DNA of 64,000 nt from Nitrososphaerales archaeon (GTDB lineage Archaea; Thermoproteota; Nitrososphaeria; Nitrososphaerales; CADDZS01). The notes beneath the pieces were generated by a model, which worked only from the letters and a program-made list of their open reading frames with translations, was not told where the DNA came from and made no database searches. The DNA lies in NCBI GenBank assembly GCA_030041295.1, contig JASHOD010000074.1:62001-126000 (forward strand), in the 5' to 3' direction. Positions 17,819 through 26,437 of the stretch are shown piece by piece; the stretch's first letter is position 1, and each line of letters opens with the position of its first letter. A program made the translations under genes and the position numbers.

Positions 17819-18892
17819 TTGATCAATGCCATGCCCGCAAATTCTCCATTAATTGTAGATGCACATGAGGATCTGGCTTACAATGCCGTTAGCCACGGAA
17901 GGGACCTGATGAAATCTGCCAAAGAGAGAAGGAAGATAGAGGATCAAAATGCCGACGACGGCGGCGCAACGACCAGTTTTCCCGACCTGATTTCTGGCAA
18001 TGTAAGAATAGTGTTTGGTACCCTTTATGCGAATCCCTGCGGATCCGAATTCAGCAGTAGCTCAGAACCTTGCTATTCAAACGCAGAAGAAGCTCATGCT
18101 CAAGCTAGAACACAGCTCGATTATTACAAGAGTCTAGAACGTAAAGGGGTAATCTCAATTATCAAGACAAAGTCGCAGTTGGAAGAAATAATCGAATCTG
18201 AAAAGGCCAGGATTGGTGTTGTGATTTTGATGGAGGGAGCGGATCCGATCAGGACACCGAGCGAAGCTAAACAATGGTTTGAGGATGGACTGCGGATCAT
18301 CGGCCCTGCTTGGGGAAAAACGAGGTATTCTGGTGGAACTAGGGCACCAGGCCCTCTGACAAAGGATGGTCACGAGCTAATGAAGGAAATGGAAAGATGC
18401 GGCTTTATTTTGGACTGCAGTCATTTTGCCGAGCGAAGTTTCTTCGAAGCTCTTGACGAGTTCGATGGAACGGTGATAGCGAGCCACTCTAACTGCAGAG
18501 TCTATTGTCCGACAGATAGGCAGCTTTCAGATGAGATGATCAAACGTTTAACTTCGAAGAAGGGCGGCGTCATCGGCGCTGTTTTGTATAACAGGTTTCT
18601 TGTCGGGAATTGGAACAAAGGCGACCCAAAGGGCGCAGTAACACTCTCAGAAGTTGTAAAACATATAGTTCGTGTTTCTGAGATCGCTGGAAGCCAGACA
18701 CACTCTGGCTTAGGCTCAGATTTTGACGGCGGTTTTGGATACGAAAGCATTCCGCTCGAACTAGACACAGTTGCTGATCTTCACAAGATCGGCGAGGCCC
18801 TAAAAAAAGAAGCCGGTTTCTCCGAGGACGAGGCGAATGGAGTACTCGGCGGGAACTTTGTTAGAGTGCTAAAGATGGCACTGCCTGAGTAA
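17819..18892 (+). CDS. Membrane dipeptidase-like metallopeptidase (M19)
   Basis: A 357-residue (beta/alpha)8 barrel of peptidase family M19. The first metal pair is VDAHED (His-x-Asp becomes His-Glu-Asp). The bridging Glu is in LMEGADPI, further ligands are in LDCSHFAE and ASHSNCR, and the C-terminal SDFDGG is typical. Family members hydrolyse dipeptides, including ones with D-residues. No signal peptide is present, so it is cytosolic here. The frame starts at TTG 17819; an in-frame ATG at 17831 is equally possible. An AT-rich box CTTATCAT lies about 25 bases upstream of the TTG. No operon partner is evident. Confidence 0.88.
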   Translation: MINAMPANSPLIVDAHEDLAYNAVSHGRDLMKSAKERRKIEDQNADDGGATTSFPDLISGNVRIVFGTLYANPCGSEFSSSSEPCYSNAEEAHAQARTQLDYYKSLERKGVISIIKTKSQLEEIIESEKARIGVVILMEGADPIRTPSEAKQWFEDGLRIIGPAWGKTRYSGGTRAPGPLTKDGHELMKEMERCGFILDCSHFAERSFFEALDEFDGTVIASHSNCRVYCPTDRQLSDEMIKRLTSKKGGVIGAVLYNRFLVGNWNKGDPKGAVTLSEVVKHIVRVSEIAGSQTHSGLGSDFDGGFGYESIPLELDTVADLHKIGEALKKEAGFSEDEANGVLGGNFVRVLKMALPE

Positions 18893-18905
18893 CCTATTCG
18901 AGAAT

Positions 18906-19394
18906 TCAGTTCTCTTTTTTTACTTGAACTCTTAGATCCAAACCCAAAAGCACTTCGTCGAAGTCCCCTGTAAATTGCGTGAATCCCAATTTCCTGTATA
19001 GCAGTAAAGCTGGCTTTTGAGCAGTTGCAACCTCGACAGCAACCACGCCCTTGCATTTTGCTTTTCTTATCGAGGTTTCGAGCATCTTGCTACCTATTCC
19101 ACGTCTCCTGAATTGAGGTTTAACGTACAACGAAGATAGGTACAGTAGAGGTCCGCAACTTATCGGATCGTTTTGAATGATTCCTTGGATGAACCCGATT
19201 ATCTCGTTTGACTTTCGATTAACAGAAACGAGAACTTGTCCAGCTTTGATTGATTTTCTAATCTCTTTGATTCGTCCTCGCTCTTCCCCGAATTTCTGCC
19301 ATTCAAAGAACAGTAAGGAGATCTCTGATGCTTCGCTAGGTCGTGCAGGACGGATTAATACAGCCGGAGTAGTAGTAACATTCCTTTTCGTCAA
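18906..19394 (-). CDS. GNAT-family N-acetyltransferase
   Basis: A 162-residue protein. The acetyl-CoA-binding motif A is YVKPQFRRRGIGSKMLETSI (about residues 92-111), preceded by LSSLYV and followed by the motif B region ALLLYRKLGFTQF. The N-terminus IRPARPSEASEI is the usual first strand and helix. It transfers an acetyl group from acetyl-CoA to an amine, whose identity cannot be told. It converges with the dipeptidase gene, with only 13 bases between stops. Confidence 0.88.
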   Translation of the reverse strand: MTKRNVTTTPAVLIRPARPSEASEISLLFFEWQKFGEERGRIKEIRKSIKAGQVLVSVNRKSNEIIGFIQGIIQNDPISCGPLLYLSSLYVKPQFRRRGIGSKMLETSIRKAKCKGVVAVEVATAQKPALLLYRKLGFTQFTGDFDEVLLGLDLRVQVKKEN

Positions 19395-19484
19395 AGCTCA
19401 TTCAATATCCCCCGACATTAACAACAATTTATCATTTGGAGCTACCTAAAGAAGTATCGTTTTCATCTTCTTCGTGAAAATTCG

Positions 19485-19802
19485 CTAAACCTTGGGGAAG
19501 CGTACCGCTCCGATATATCGCATGATCCAATCTACTAATTCCTCATAAGACTTCAATCCTTCCTCCGTGAGAGTAACGAGTCCGTCTTGATCGTTGGTAC
19601 TTACCAATTTCTTTTCTTGCATCCACGAAATATACTTCGCCAACCTGTCATAAGCTAGCCCCGCAAAAGTTGCAAGGTTGGTCTTGTTTACTGACCCCTT
19701 CTCCTTTAGGACAATGATAATTCTCGCGACTACGTATAGGTCAAGCTTTTGCGGTTGTTGTTGTTGCTGATCCCAATTCTGATGCTTTTCGTCGGAACTC
19801 AC
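19485..19802 (-). CDS. Winged-helix protein with a polyglutamine leader
   Basis: A 105-residue protein. Residues 20-95 form an archaeal winged helix (KTNLATFAGLAYDRLAKYISWMQEKKLV, then L TEEGLKSYEELVDWI), the type used by small transcription regulators in Nitrososphaeria. The N-terminus has a Gln tract (QQQQQPQ). Its first 62 bases overlap the end of the four-helix membrane protein gene in another frame. The overlap and shared strand make it the third cistron of a membrane/regulator operon. It has no effector domain, so any signal may come from the membrane partners (an inference). Confidence 0.75.
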   Translation of the reverse strand: MSSDEKHQNWDQQQQQPQKLDLYVVARIIIVLKEKGSVNKTNLATFAGLAYDRLAKYISWMQEKKLVSTNDQDGLVTLTEEGLKSYEELVDWIMRYIGAVRFPKV

Positions 19803-20463
19803 TATCGAACCACCGCAGCTCCCAAAGAAGAGAGTCTAACGCCCATGACTGATTGTAACGCCTTTGAAGGTCTTTCCTGCTTAGGACGGCCGCGATGACT
19901 AGGGAGAAGACCGCCAAAATGTAGAGGCTGGACACAGTTTCAGACATGTGCAGGGCACTGAGACCAAATGTCGACACGAGGAAAACGATGATGAGTACAA
20001 GTATCCAGTAGCCGAGGACTTTCAAAAAGCCATAGAAGACAAAACCTATTTTCGAGTACCTGATATCCTGGAAAACGCTTGGCCAGTCTAAGCCAGACAA
20101 AATCTTCGTCGCTCCGACAATTGAGTTTTGCTGCTCGAGCTCCTTCCTCCACTCTCCGGTTTTGACTTTGCTTGTGCGTCTTCCCACCCAGAGTATCCCG
20201 ATGACGAATGCGCCACCTGCGACGAACAAGGATATGATACCCTCAATACCCGAAAGAATGTAGTTTTGAGGGATCGCTCCTCCGGAGGCTAGGTAGAGGT
20301 TGAAACCGATGTAAACGAAAAGAACTGCTATCACTGCGCCAAGTATTATCAAGCAGAAGTCAACTAGAGATCTCGCTAGCTCCTTGTACCTCTTTACTTC
20401 ATCCAGGGTCGACATCACATCTGCTACCTTGGACGGTAGATCTTTCTCGGTAACCGCTGTCAA
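19741..20463 (-). CDS. Four-helix membrane protein of unknown function
   Basis: A 240-residue protein with two hydrophobic hairpins: about residues 30-60 with 68-92, and about 145-170 with 178-200. A basic, charged loop (GRRTSKVKTGEWRKELEQQN) and a cytoplasmic tail ending TTTTAKA complete it. No family is recognised. Its ATG overlaps the stop of the upstream anchored extracellular protein by four bases, and its 3' end overlaps the winged-helix gene. Coupled expression of the three is therefore very likely. Confidence 0.7.
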   Translation of the reverse strand: MTAVTEKDLPSKVADVMSTLDEVKRYKELARSLVDFCLIILGAVIAVLFVYIGFNLYLASGGAIPQNYILSGIEGIISLFVAGGAFVIGILWVGRRTSKVKTGEWRKELEQQNSIVGATKILSGLDWPSVFQDIRYSKIGFVFYGFLKVLGYWILVLIIVFLVSTFGLSALHMSETVSSLYILAVFSLVIAAVLSRKDLQRRYNQSWALDSLLWELRWFDSEFRRKASELGSATTTTAKA

Positions 20464-21005
20464 TATGCTACACTGTACCCCGAGATTGATACGGAAGCGT
20501 AACCTTGAACGACGAACCAGTAATACTGGAAGAGCCCATCGACCGTCGACCCGCTCTTGGGCATACTATCAATGAAGGAGCTAGACTGGTTTGCAATGAC
20601 CGCTGCAACTATGGGATTACTTTCGCCGAAGCTCGGAATGGTTTGCCCACTAGATGTGATCTCTCCATAGAGGCTCGTGCCTCCGTTGCAAAGACAGTCT
20701 CCAGTCCTCGGCAATTTCATTTGGAACGTGTATGTGGAATTGACTATTACCTCTGTGCCATTTGGAAATTGAATTGTAGGGTATAGATTCACTTGGGTGC
20801 CGTTTGAGAGTTGTGCCACTGCAATAGGCGCGGATACTGTAATTGACACCTCTCCGGAAACGTAGATCATCTTTCCAATTTCGACAAGGGAGATATTGTA
20901 AGTTGACCCTTGTGCTTGGACGGAGTAAAAGAATGAATAAAACACGATCAACTGTGCGAATATTATTACGACAAGTATCACAAAGAGGAGAACTTTCCGC
21001 TTCAT
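20460..21005 (-). CDS. Membrane-anchored extracytoplasmic protein
   Basis: A 181-residue protein with an N-terminal MKRK and a hydrophobic stretch (VLLFVILVVIIFAQLIVFYS) acting as signal anchor. A Ser/Thr/Asn-rich exterior domain of beta character follows, with about six N-glycosylation-type N-x-S/T sites. A Cys pair, CLCNGG, could form or bind something. No known fold is recognised. It is the first gene of the three-gene operon. A sensor or ligand-binding role is inferred only from topology and its coupling to a winged-helix gene. Confidence 0.65.
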   Translation of the reverse strand: MKRKVLLFVILVVIIFAQLIVFYSFFYSVQAQGSTYNISLVEIGKMIYVSGEVSITVSAPIAVAQLSNGTQVNLYPTIQFPNGTEVIVNSTYTFQMKLPRTGDCLCNGGTSLYGEITSSGQTIPSFGESNPIVAAVIANQSSSFIDSMPKSGSTVDGLFQYYWFVVQGYASVSISGYSVAY

Positions 21006-21148
21006 TTTACATCTCGGTATGAGTAACGCTTGTCCTGCGATTATAAGCAGAACTCACTCTGAAGGAGTGCGCGCCGAGATCCTGGAAATTTATGAGCGTT
21101 TAGTTTGAGAAATTAAAAGGGAAAGTAAGCGAAGAGATGCGCTCCCTT

Positions 21149-22048
21149 CTACGAGTTGTTATTGTCCTGTTGTGACAGCAAATCACCATGAGCAGGCTCT
21201 TCAGTAGATGCTAGATTTTCCCCGTTGTCTCTTCTCTCGCCAAGAAGGGCTAGCACGCGGTCCCAGTATTCTTTTGGGGTGTCCTTGTCCAGTTTAACAT
21301 TGATAACAGCTTGGAACATCCCGCCCTGCATTCCTCTTTGGTTCCTTCGTAGCTGCGCCGATGATGAATAACCTACCCTAGATTCGTGCAAAGGTGAACG
21401 AGCAATTCTCTCTATCGGAGCAAGTTTCGCAGAGGGTCCAGCATTTGACGTACCCTGAGAAGATGAGACTCCTCCACCATTCGTTCCCTTTTCTGTCAAG
21501 AAGGTTGATAGTTCCTTTGAAACAGGCAATGATCCTTTCTCGCTCAAATAGAGAAAGAATTTGGCCGCATTGATCGCCTTGTCGCGCGTGAAAGCATACT
21601 TTCTAATGAAAAAGTTCACAACGTCATCCGGGACAGCGCGCTCCACCACAATCTCCGACAGGAGATCACCATATGATTCTCGAATTATCTGCTGGAATCC
21701 CTTCTTTTGCTCTGCCCCGACCATGTTCAAACTTGGAAGCAGGGCAGTAGGCTTGCCCTGATCATCGATCAAGCGCAGGAACTTGAGCTGCGCCAGCAGC
21801 TTTCCTTCGTTATTTGGGGCGATCTGGCTCAAGAACGAAGAATCTATCACGGTGGGATTCTGTCTTTGAATCACCGATAGGAATCGCTCGAACCAAAATC
21901 TCGACGTGTTCCTGGCTGGCGGGTTCCTTCTAGTAGACTGATTTTTCACTTTTTCATCTAGACCACTTTCTCGCAGTTCACCGCTATTCTCCGAAACGTT
22001 CATCCCTTCCTCTCTTTTTCTCTCCTGAATTAATTCTAGTTCTTCCAA
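21149..22048 (-). CDS. DUF5343-domain protein
   Basis: A 299-residue soluble protein. Residues about 45-170 match the DUF5343 pattern: RFLSVIQRQNPTVIDSSFLSQI, LLAQLKFLRLIDDQGKPT, then IIRESYGDLL and FFLYLSEKG. This looks like paired winged-helix-like repeats. The remaining third is low-complexity (Ser/Gly/Asn-rich) and ends with a conserved-looking VINVKLDKDTPKEYWDRVLALL. An in-frame ATG at about 22003 is an alternative start. It is monocistronic. Relatives are found scattered in bacteria and archaea, sometimes near defence genes; no such neighbour is seen here. Confidence 0.65.
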   Translation of the reverse strand: MEELELIQERKREEGMNVSENSGELRESGLDEKVKNQSTRRNPPARNTSRFWFERFLSVIQRQNPTVIDSSFLSQIAPNNEGKLLAQLKFLRLIDDQGKPTALLPSLNMVGAEQKKGFQQIIRESYGDLLSEIVVERAVPDDVVNFFIRKYAFTRDKAINAAKFFLYLSEKGSLPVSKELSTFLTEKGTNGGGVSSSQGTSNAGPSAKLAPIERIARSPLHESRVGYSSSAQLRRNQRGMQGGMFQAVINVKLDKDTPKEYWDRVLALLGERRDNGENLASTEEPAHGDLLSQQDNNNS

Positions 22049-22421
22049 AATTGTTCTAGGCTCCTCTCTCTTTCCTTTCCATTACGGAGCTATTACTGTA
22101 TTTTTACTGTAAGATAAGGATTCCGATTTTGGCAATCTCAAGTGTCAAAAACGGAGATAAGAGCTGCCAGAGACATAATTTTTCCGCATGATCCAGGGAG
22201 GGAAAGGATCTAATTTCATCATGTCCGTGGTCAAGTTTTTAGACTCGAGAAGATTTGGCCGCATTCGTTGGTCAGAAAATCTTTTGACTTCTTCGTTCGA
22301 GAATTGGAAGAAAATTTGCAAGATTCTTATCCATTACGTGTGAATATTCTTTTCCAAATATGAAAGTTGTAACCCTTATCATAGTCCTATTTGACGGACA
22401 CAAGTGTGCCATTGCAAATGA
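22049..22421. other. Intergenic stretch without a recognisable gene
   Basis: About 370 AT-rich bases between the divergent DUF5343 gene and the broken peptidase gene. No convincing coding frame, tRNA or repeat is seen. Promoter elements for both neighbours must lie here; several AT-rich boxes are present but none stands out. Confidence 0.5.
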
Positions 22422-23386
22422 TTGCGCCGAATATGGGGTACGAATGAAAATTCTTGTACTAGTCAAGCATTTACTTCAAAAATCCAGTTGATAGGTATAG
22501 CTTTACTCCTTGCATTCTTGCTTATCGTATTCTTCGCCCCTGCATCGTACTCCTTCACTACTTCAAGCAATCAACAAAGAGAGAACTCTATCGCTTCAGC
22601 TTCCTCAGGCGTGTCGATATATTATCTCATAAACAGTTGTGTCGGCGGGAAGACCCTGAGCTGCAACTGGGCTGGTTATTATGCTACAGGTGGGATGAAT
22701 TCTGTCACGATGGTGAACGGCTCTTGGATTCAGCCTTCGATCAAGACATGCAGCGGCATAACAAAGCCCCAATACGCAATGTTTGCGGTTGGAATCGATG
22801 GAGCCCCAAACGGAAGCCGTGACGATACGATCCAGGCGGAACCGCTGCGGAATGTTCGGGCACTTCATCGACGCCAAGCTTTTTTGCGTGGTATGAAGCT
22901 TGGGATATTTTCAGCTGTACAAGTGGCTGCGGGCTGACAATCATCCCAATTACGATATCAGCTGGTGACATTGTCAACACATTATTAACCGGTACTTGCT
23001 CAAATGGTGGATTTTCTGGTTAGGTCACATTGAACGACATAACGACGGGAAAATCATTCACCACGCCGCCTGGGTTGGTTTCAATTCCTCCTTATGATGG
23101 AGCGCTCTGCACCACCGCCGAGTGGATGGTCGAAGCTCTGATCAATGTGGCGTCTCTAAAATCAACCTTACATGTCTATCCTCTCGCGCATTTCGAGATA
23201 GCTAAATTTGGACTGGTCTATACAAAGGTACCCTTAACTTGCTATACAACGATCGGAGGAATAACTGGCCAAATAAGCTGCTTTAAGACGGCTGGATCGA
23301 CAAATATGTACAACTCCAAAGGTTCGGCTATTGCTACGATTTCAGCGCTAGTAAAAACTGACAGTTTCACCGTAAAACGAAAATGA
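22422..23386 (+). pseudogene. Broken secreted glutamic peptidase (family G1/eqolisin-like)
   Basis: The first part has a signal peptide (LIGIALLLAFLLIVFFAPAS), then CNWAGYYATGG, VNGSWIQPS and FAVGIDGAPNG...DDTIQ, the Gln being the catalytic Gln of eqolisins. After a one-base loss in GCGGA (22836-22840), the next frame continues AGTAAECSGTSSTPSFFAWY with AWYEAWD and SAGDIV. It meets an in-frame TAG in GGFSG*VTLND, then gives LCTTAEWMVEA, containing the catalytic Glu. All active-site landmarks survive across the lesions, so the loss is recent. Eqolisins are acid-active secreted proteases. The start is uncertain (TTG 22422 or TTG 22488). Confidence 0.65.
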
Positions 23387-23526
23387 GTTAACCCATAGTC
23401 TGTAGTGTATCAATCCAATAATTCAAGTCACCGATGGGGAAAAATGAGTCAGTATTTTCCCTGCGGGATAGTTAAGGGAAGATTTGCCGTGCAAATTGTC
23501 AAGACCGTGTCTATCTAGTTGAAGCT

Positions 23527-23712
23527 CATACTGGTGTAACGTAGGAACTGTAGTGCCAATTACATCAGCTGACTGCAGCTACGACCGTCACGCGTATTCG
23601 TCGTGGTGGAGCTCGAGCTCAAACTGGATCAAAATCCTCGGTTCCTCAGATTCTTCTACTGCGCTCACAATGGATGGGACGGGGACAGTGACGGCTAATC
23701 TCATCCGGGGCT
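23527..23712 (+). pseudogene. Fragment of a secreted beta-repeat protein
   Basis: A short stretch reads SYWCNVGTVVPITSADCSYD and WWSSSSNWI to STALTMDGTGTVTANL. This matches the end of an InlB/Flg_new-type bacterial repeat (W.N.GT.V.ITA ... W.S ... T.T..G..T.TAN). Both flanks lose similarity, and the frame upstream is closed by stops. It lies between the peptidase remnant and an intact secreted-protein gene and is probably debris from a larger surface protein. Confidence 0.4.
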
Positions 23713-23889
23713 CCCTTTTGGATAGAAAGTCGCAACCCTACATTACCCCTGCTCGCCCTCTCCATTTTTCTCCACTCGGCGGACCCTCCCTGCCTCAGAA
23801 GGCTTCTCTCGGCCTTCTCGGATTTTTTGAGCGATCTAGTATTAACTTCGCTCACTTTTTATGCTGCGAATTGTTTAACGGAACTTGTT

Positions 23890-25278
23890 ATGACTCGCTT
23901 TAGATCGAATAATTTGGTAATCTGTTGCTCGATTGCTCTGATTTTGGTTTTCTCCAGTCCGCTCGCCGTAAGTACTGTGGTTCCGGCAAATTCCGCCGCT
24001 TCGACTAATGTACATTCACCTCTTTCGCCTGCTGTTTCCGCTACCCCTGCATTGAAAGGTACGTTTGCATTCGTCTCTAACTTTGAGTCGATGACGCTTG
24101 AGGGCTGGCAGAGCGTGCAGGGAGCTGCTCCAAGAGTTGTAACTACTGTTGAATATTTCGGAGAACCATCTCTACTTTCTTCAACTTCGCAGGGAAAGCA
24201 AATAGACTACACGCAGAAAAGCTTTGTCACAGGTGATGCGTACGTCTCGTTCCAAGTTGCCATAGACGCCACGCCAAATTCGGTTGCGTACTTCGGCTTG
24301 GGCTCTTCAGAAACCCAATTTGTCGCACTTGTCGGAGTTAAGGGTGACTTTGTCGTAGCAGGCTCGAACCCTAGCAGTGCGAGTGTGATAGAGCCAATTC
24401 CTGGTGGCACAGCATATCCGACAGGTTGGGTCTACCTTACTGCAAATGTCTTCAAAAATAGTTCGGGAGCTTTCGTAATGCAAGTTTATGTAGACCAAAC
24501 GGAAGCAATAAATTCAAACGTTACCGTTCCTCAGGCGCAATCATACATAGGCGCCCTAGTTGAAACTACAAGAGGGTCAGCTTACTTTACTGATATTGTT
24601 GTTTCGACCTACGAAATTGGGATTACGATACCGGGGTACAACAATATGGAGGGATACGGGCAGGGCTCCGCGCTCAATGTCAAGTTGCTCCCCTCTTACG
24701 TGTCCCTCTCGGCATTGATGAAAGTCAACAGCTGGTCTGTTCCTCAAAACAACATTCTGAGCTTCCAGATCAACGCGATGAATAGCACCGGGACTCTAAG
24801 ATCCACGTGCCGCGGTTTCTTCCAGCTCGGTGTTGACATCAACAAAGACGGGCGTCTGGCGCCTTGGTATGTGCCCGGGGTAAACTGCAAACCGTACTAC
24901 TTTACTACATTGAAGGGTATATCCACTCCGCCCGGTACTCTTCTGAATCTCACGATCAGCGAAGCTCCTACGACGCTTACGTTCTATATTGACGATATGA
25001 ACACCAGCCAAGTTTTCACCCAAGCTATCGCATACAATGGGAATCCGTTCTACTCGACATATACCCAGATGGAGTTCCAGCCTTGTTGTGCCAAGTACGC
25101 GATTTCTGATTACCAACTCGAGGGATCAATATTTGGTATGCATATCATAACAACGACCGGCCAAACCGAAACTCTCAAGGCGAATTACATGCTACCCTTC
25201 GAACTCGACGCTCCGCCAACCTGGAATTTGAACTACTACGTTGGCAGCATGTCTGGCTACAACGAGGTCAGCACATAA
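23890..25278 (+). CDS. Large secreted protein of unknown function
   Basis: About 462 residues starting at the ATG 23890. A TATA-like TTTTTATGC at 23856-23864 lies 30 bases before it; the frame is also open 21 codons upstream. A signal peptide (NLVICCSIALILVFSSPLAV) is followed by a Ser/Ala-rich linker. Then come two beta-rich regions that look like concanavalin/LamG-type sandwiches: FVSNFESMTLEGWQSVQGAA to about 260, and SALMKVNSWSVPQNNILSF to the end. There are many N-glycosylation-type sites, four Cys in pairs, and no C-terminal anchor. A glycan-binding or degrading role is possible but no catalytic residues are recognised. Confidence 0.75.
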   Translation: MTRFRSNNLVICCSIALILVFSSPLAVSTVVPANSAASTNVHSPLSPAVSATPALKGTFAFVSNFESMTLEGWQSVQGAAPRVVTTVEYFGEPSLLSSTSQGKQIDYTQKSFVTGDAYVSFQVAIDATPNSVAYFGLGSSETQFVALVGVKGDFVVAGSNPSSASVIEPIPGGTAYPTGWVYLTANVFKNSSGAFVMQVYVDQTEAINSNVTVPQAQSYIGALVETTRGSAYFTDIVVSTYEIGITIPGYNNMEGYGQGSALNVKLLPSYVSLSALMKVNSWSVPQNNILSFQINAMNSTGTLRSTCRGFFQLGVDINKDGRLAPWYVPGVNCKPYYFTTLKGISTPPGTLLNLTISEAPTTLTFYIDDMNTSQVFTQAIAYNGNPFYSTYTQMEFQPCCAKYAISDYQLEGSIFGMHIITTTGQTETLKANYMLPFELDAPPTWNLNYYVGSMSGYNEVST

Positions 25279-25331
25279 CATAGCTTCGTTAGATCTTCAA
25301 GAAACGCGAAGCTTGCCTTCGCATTGAAAGG

Positions 25332-26408
25332 TCACTTCTTCTCGGCAAGGAGAAATTGTCCGCCGCCACCAGGACCGGAAAATAGTGGCATGGCTTCTTC
25401 CGGCACGCCGCTTTCTCTGGCATATCGCTCGAGGCTGGGCCTCTCAACCCTCACGTTGGTGAATCCAGCTTTCCAAGCCAAATCCACAAGCTCTTCGTCC
25501 TCGTAGAAGTGTATCCTGGAAGCGCCGGGCTCGGGACAGGCGGGAGTTCCTTTGAGTTCCTTCGATCCCGTGAAAAGGGCAAATCGTCCCCCTTTATCTA
25601 GGATCCTGTAAATTTCGCCCAAAGTGACTAGTGGGCGTTCCAAGAAACCAAATACGCCCGTCGAAAGGGCGCATGTGAAGGTGTTGTCGGAGAATGGGAG
25701 AGAATCAGCTTCTGATTCCAGAATTCTCAGTCTGCCATCTTCGATCGCCCTTGAGTTTTGCTCTCTAGCAAGCTTGACCATGTCCGGACTGTGATCTATC
25801 GCAGCCGCCCTGCAACCGCTCTTTAGGGCATCCGCAAGGAATGCACCTCCGCCGCATCCAACTTCGACAAGGTAATCTTCGTTTGTCAGTTTGAGATATT
25901 CCAGGAGTGCTCTAAAGTTGGGTCTGTGGTATACAGGGTCTCCATAAGTCTCCCTTGCATCCGCGCCCGTCGGCTTGCGCGCCCTTTTGTCTATTAGCCA
26001 GTTCGCAAAACGCTCAGGGCTTGTTGACTCAATGAGATTTGAAGCTATTTCGTCGGCAAACCATTCGGAAAGTTCTTTTCCCTTTCCGCCAACCAAGTCT
26101 CCCCATCTTTCATTTTCAATAGTGATCTTGGTTCGTTTTCCTTCTCCCAACGGCTCAAAAATGAAGCGGAGGAGAGTATGTTCCGTTGGATCCCATGAAG
26201 CTGCAGTATGCCACTCGAGCTCTATTTTCTCTTCCGGTATCCATATCGAAATTTTGCCAATAGTAAGGTTACGCTCGATAATCTCTCCATTCTCCCCTAG
26301 AGAAAAATGGATGCCTTTTCTTTCCAAGCTTTCTTTCAGTTGTTTCGTAAACTGATCAAATGCGTCTTTAACCGGAAGCTCTAGTTCAACACTTATTGAT
26401 ACTGTCAA
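25332..26408 (-). CDS. SRPBCC-like domain fused to SAM-dependent methyltransferase
   Basis: A 358-residue protein. Residues 1-130 resemble an AHSA1/SRPBCC helix-grip domain (VKDAFDQFTKQLKESLERKG, then EWHTAASWDP and FIFEPLGEGKRTKITIENE). Residues about 165-350 are a class I methyltransferase: motif I LVEVGCGGGAFLADAL, acidic residue in AAAIDHSPDMV, ESEADSLPFSDNTF, and the motif after ILDKGGRFALF. The fusion suggests that the hydrophobic pocket presents a ligand for methylation (an inference). It lies 29 bases downstream of another methyltransferase gene on the same strand. Confidence 0.8.
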   Translation of the reverse strand: MTVSISVELELPVKDAFDQFTKQLKESLERKGIHFSLGENGEIIERNLTIGKISIWIPEEKIELEWHTAASWDPTEHTLLRFIFEPLGEGKRTKITIENERWGDLVGGKGKELSEWFADEIASNLIESTSPERFANWLIDKRARKPTGADARETYGDPVYHRPNFRALLEYLKLTNEDYLVEVGCGGGAFLADALKSGCRAAAIDHSPDMVKLAREQNSRAIEDGRLRILESEADSLPFSDNTFTCALSTGVFGFLERPLVTLGEIYRILDKGGRFALFTGSKELKGTPACPEPGASRIHFYEDEELVDLAWKAGFTNVRVERPSLERYARESGVPEEAMPLFSGPGGGGQFLLAEKK

Positions 26409-26437
26409 GAGAGAATTCTCGCCCGAGTGCCCTTTGG

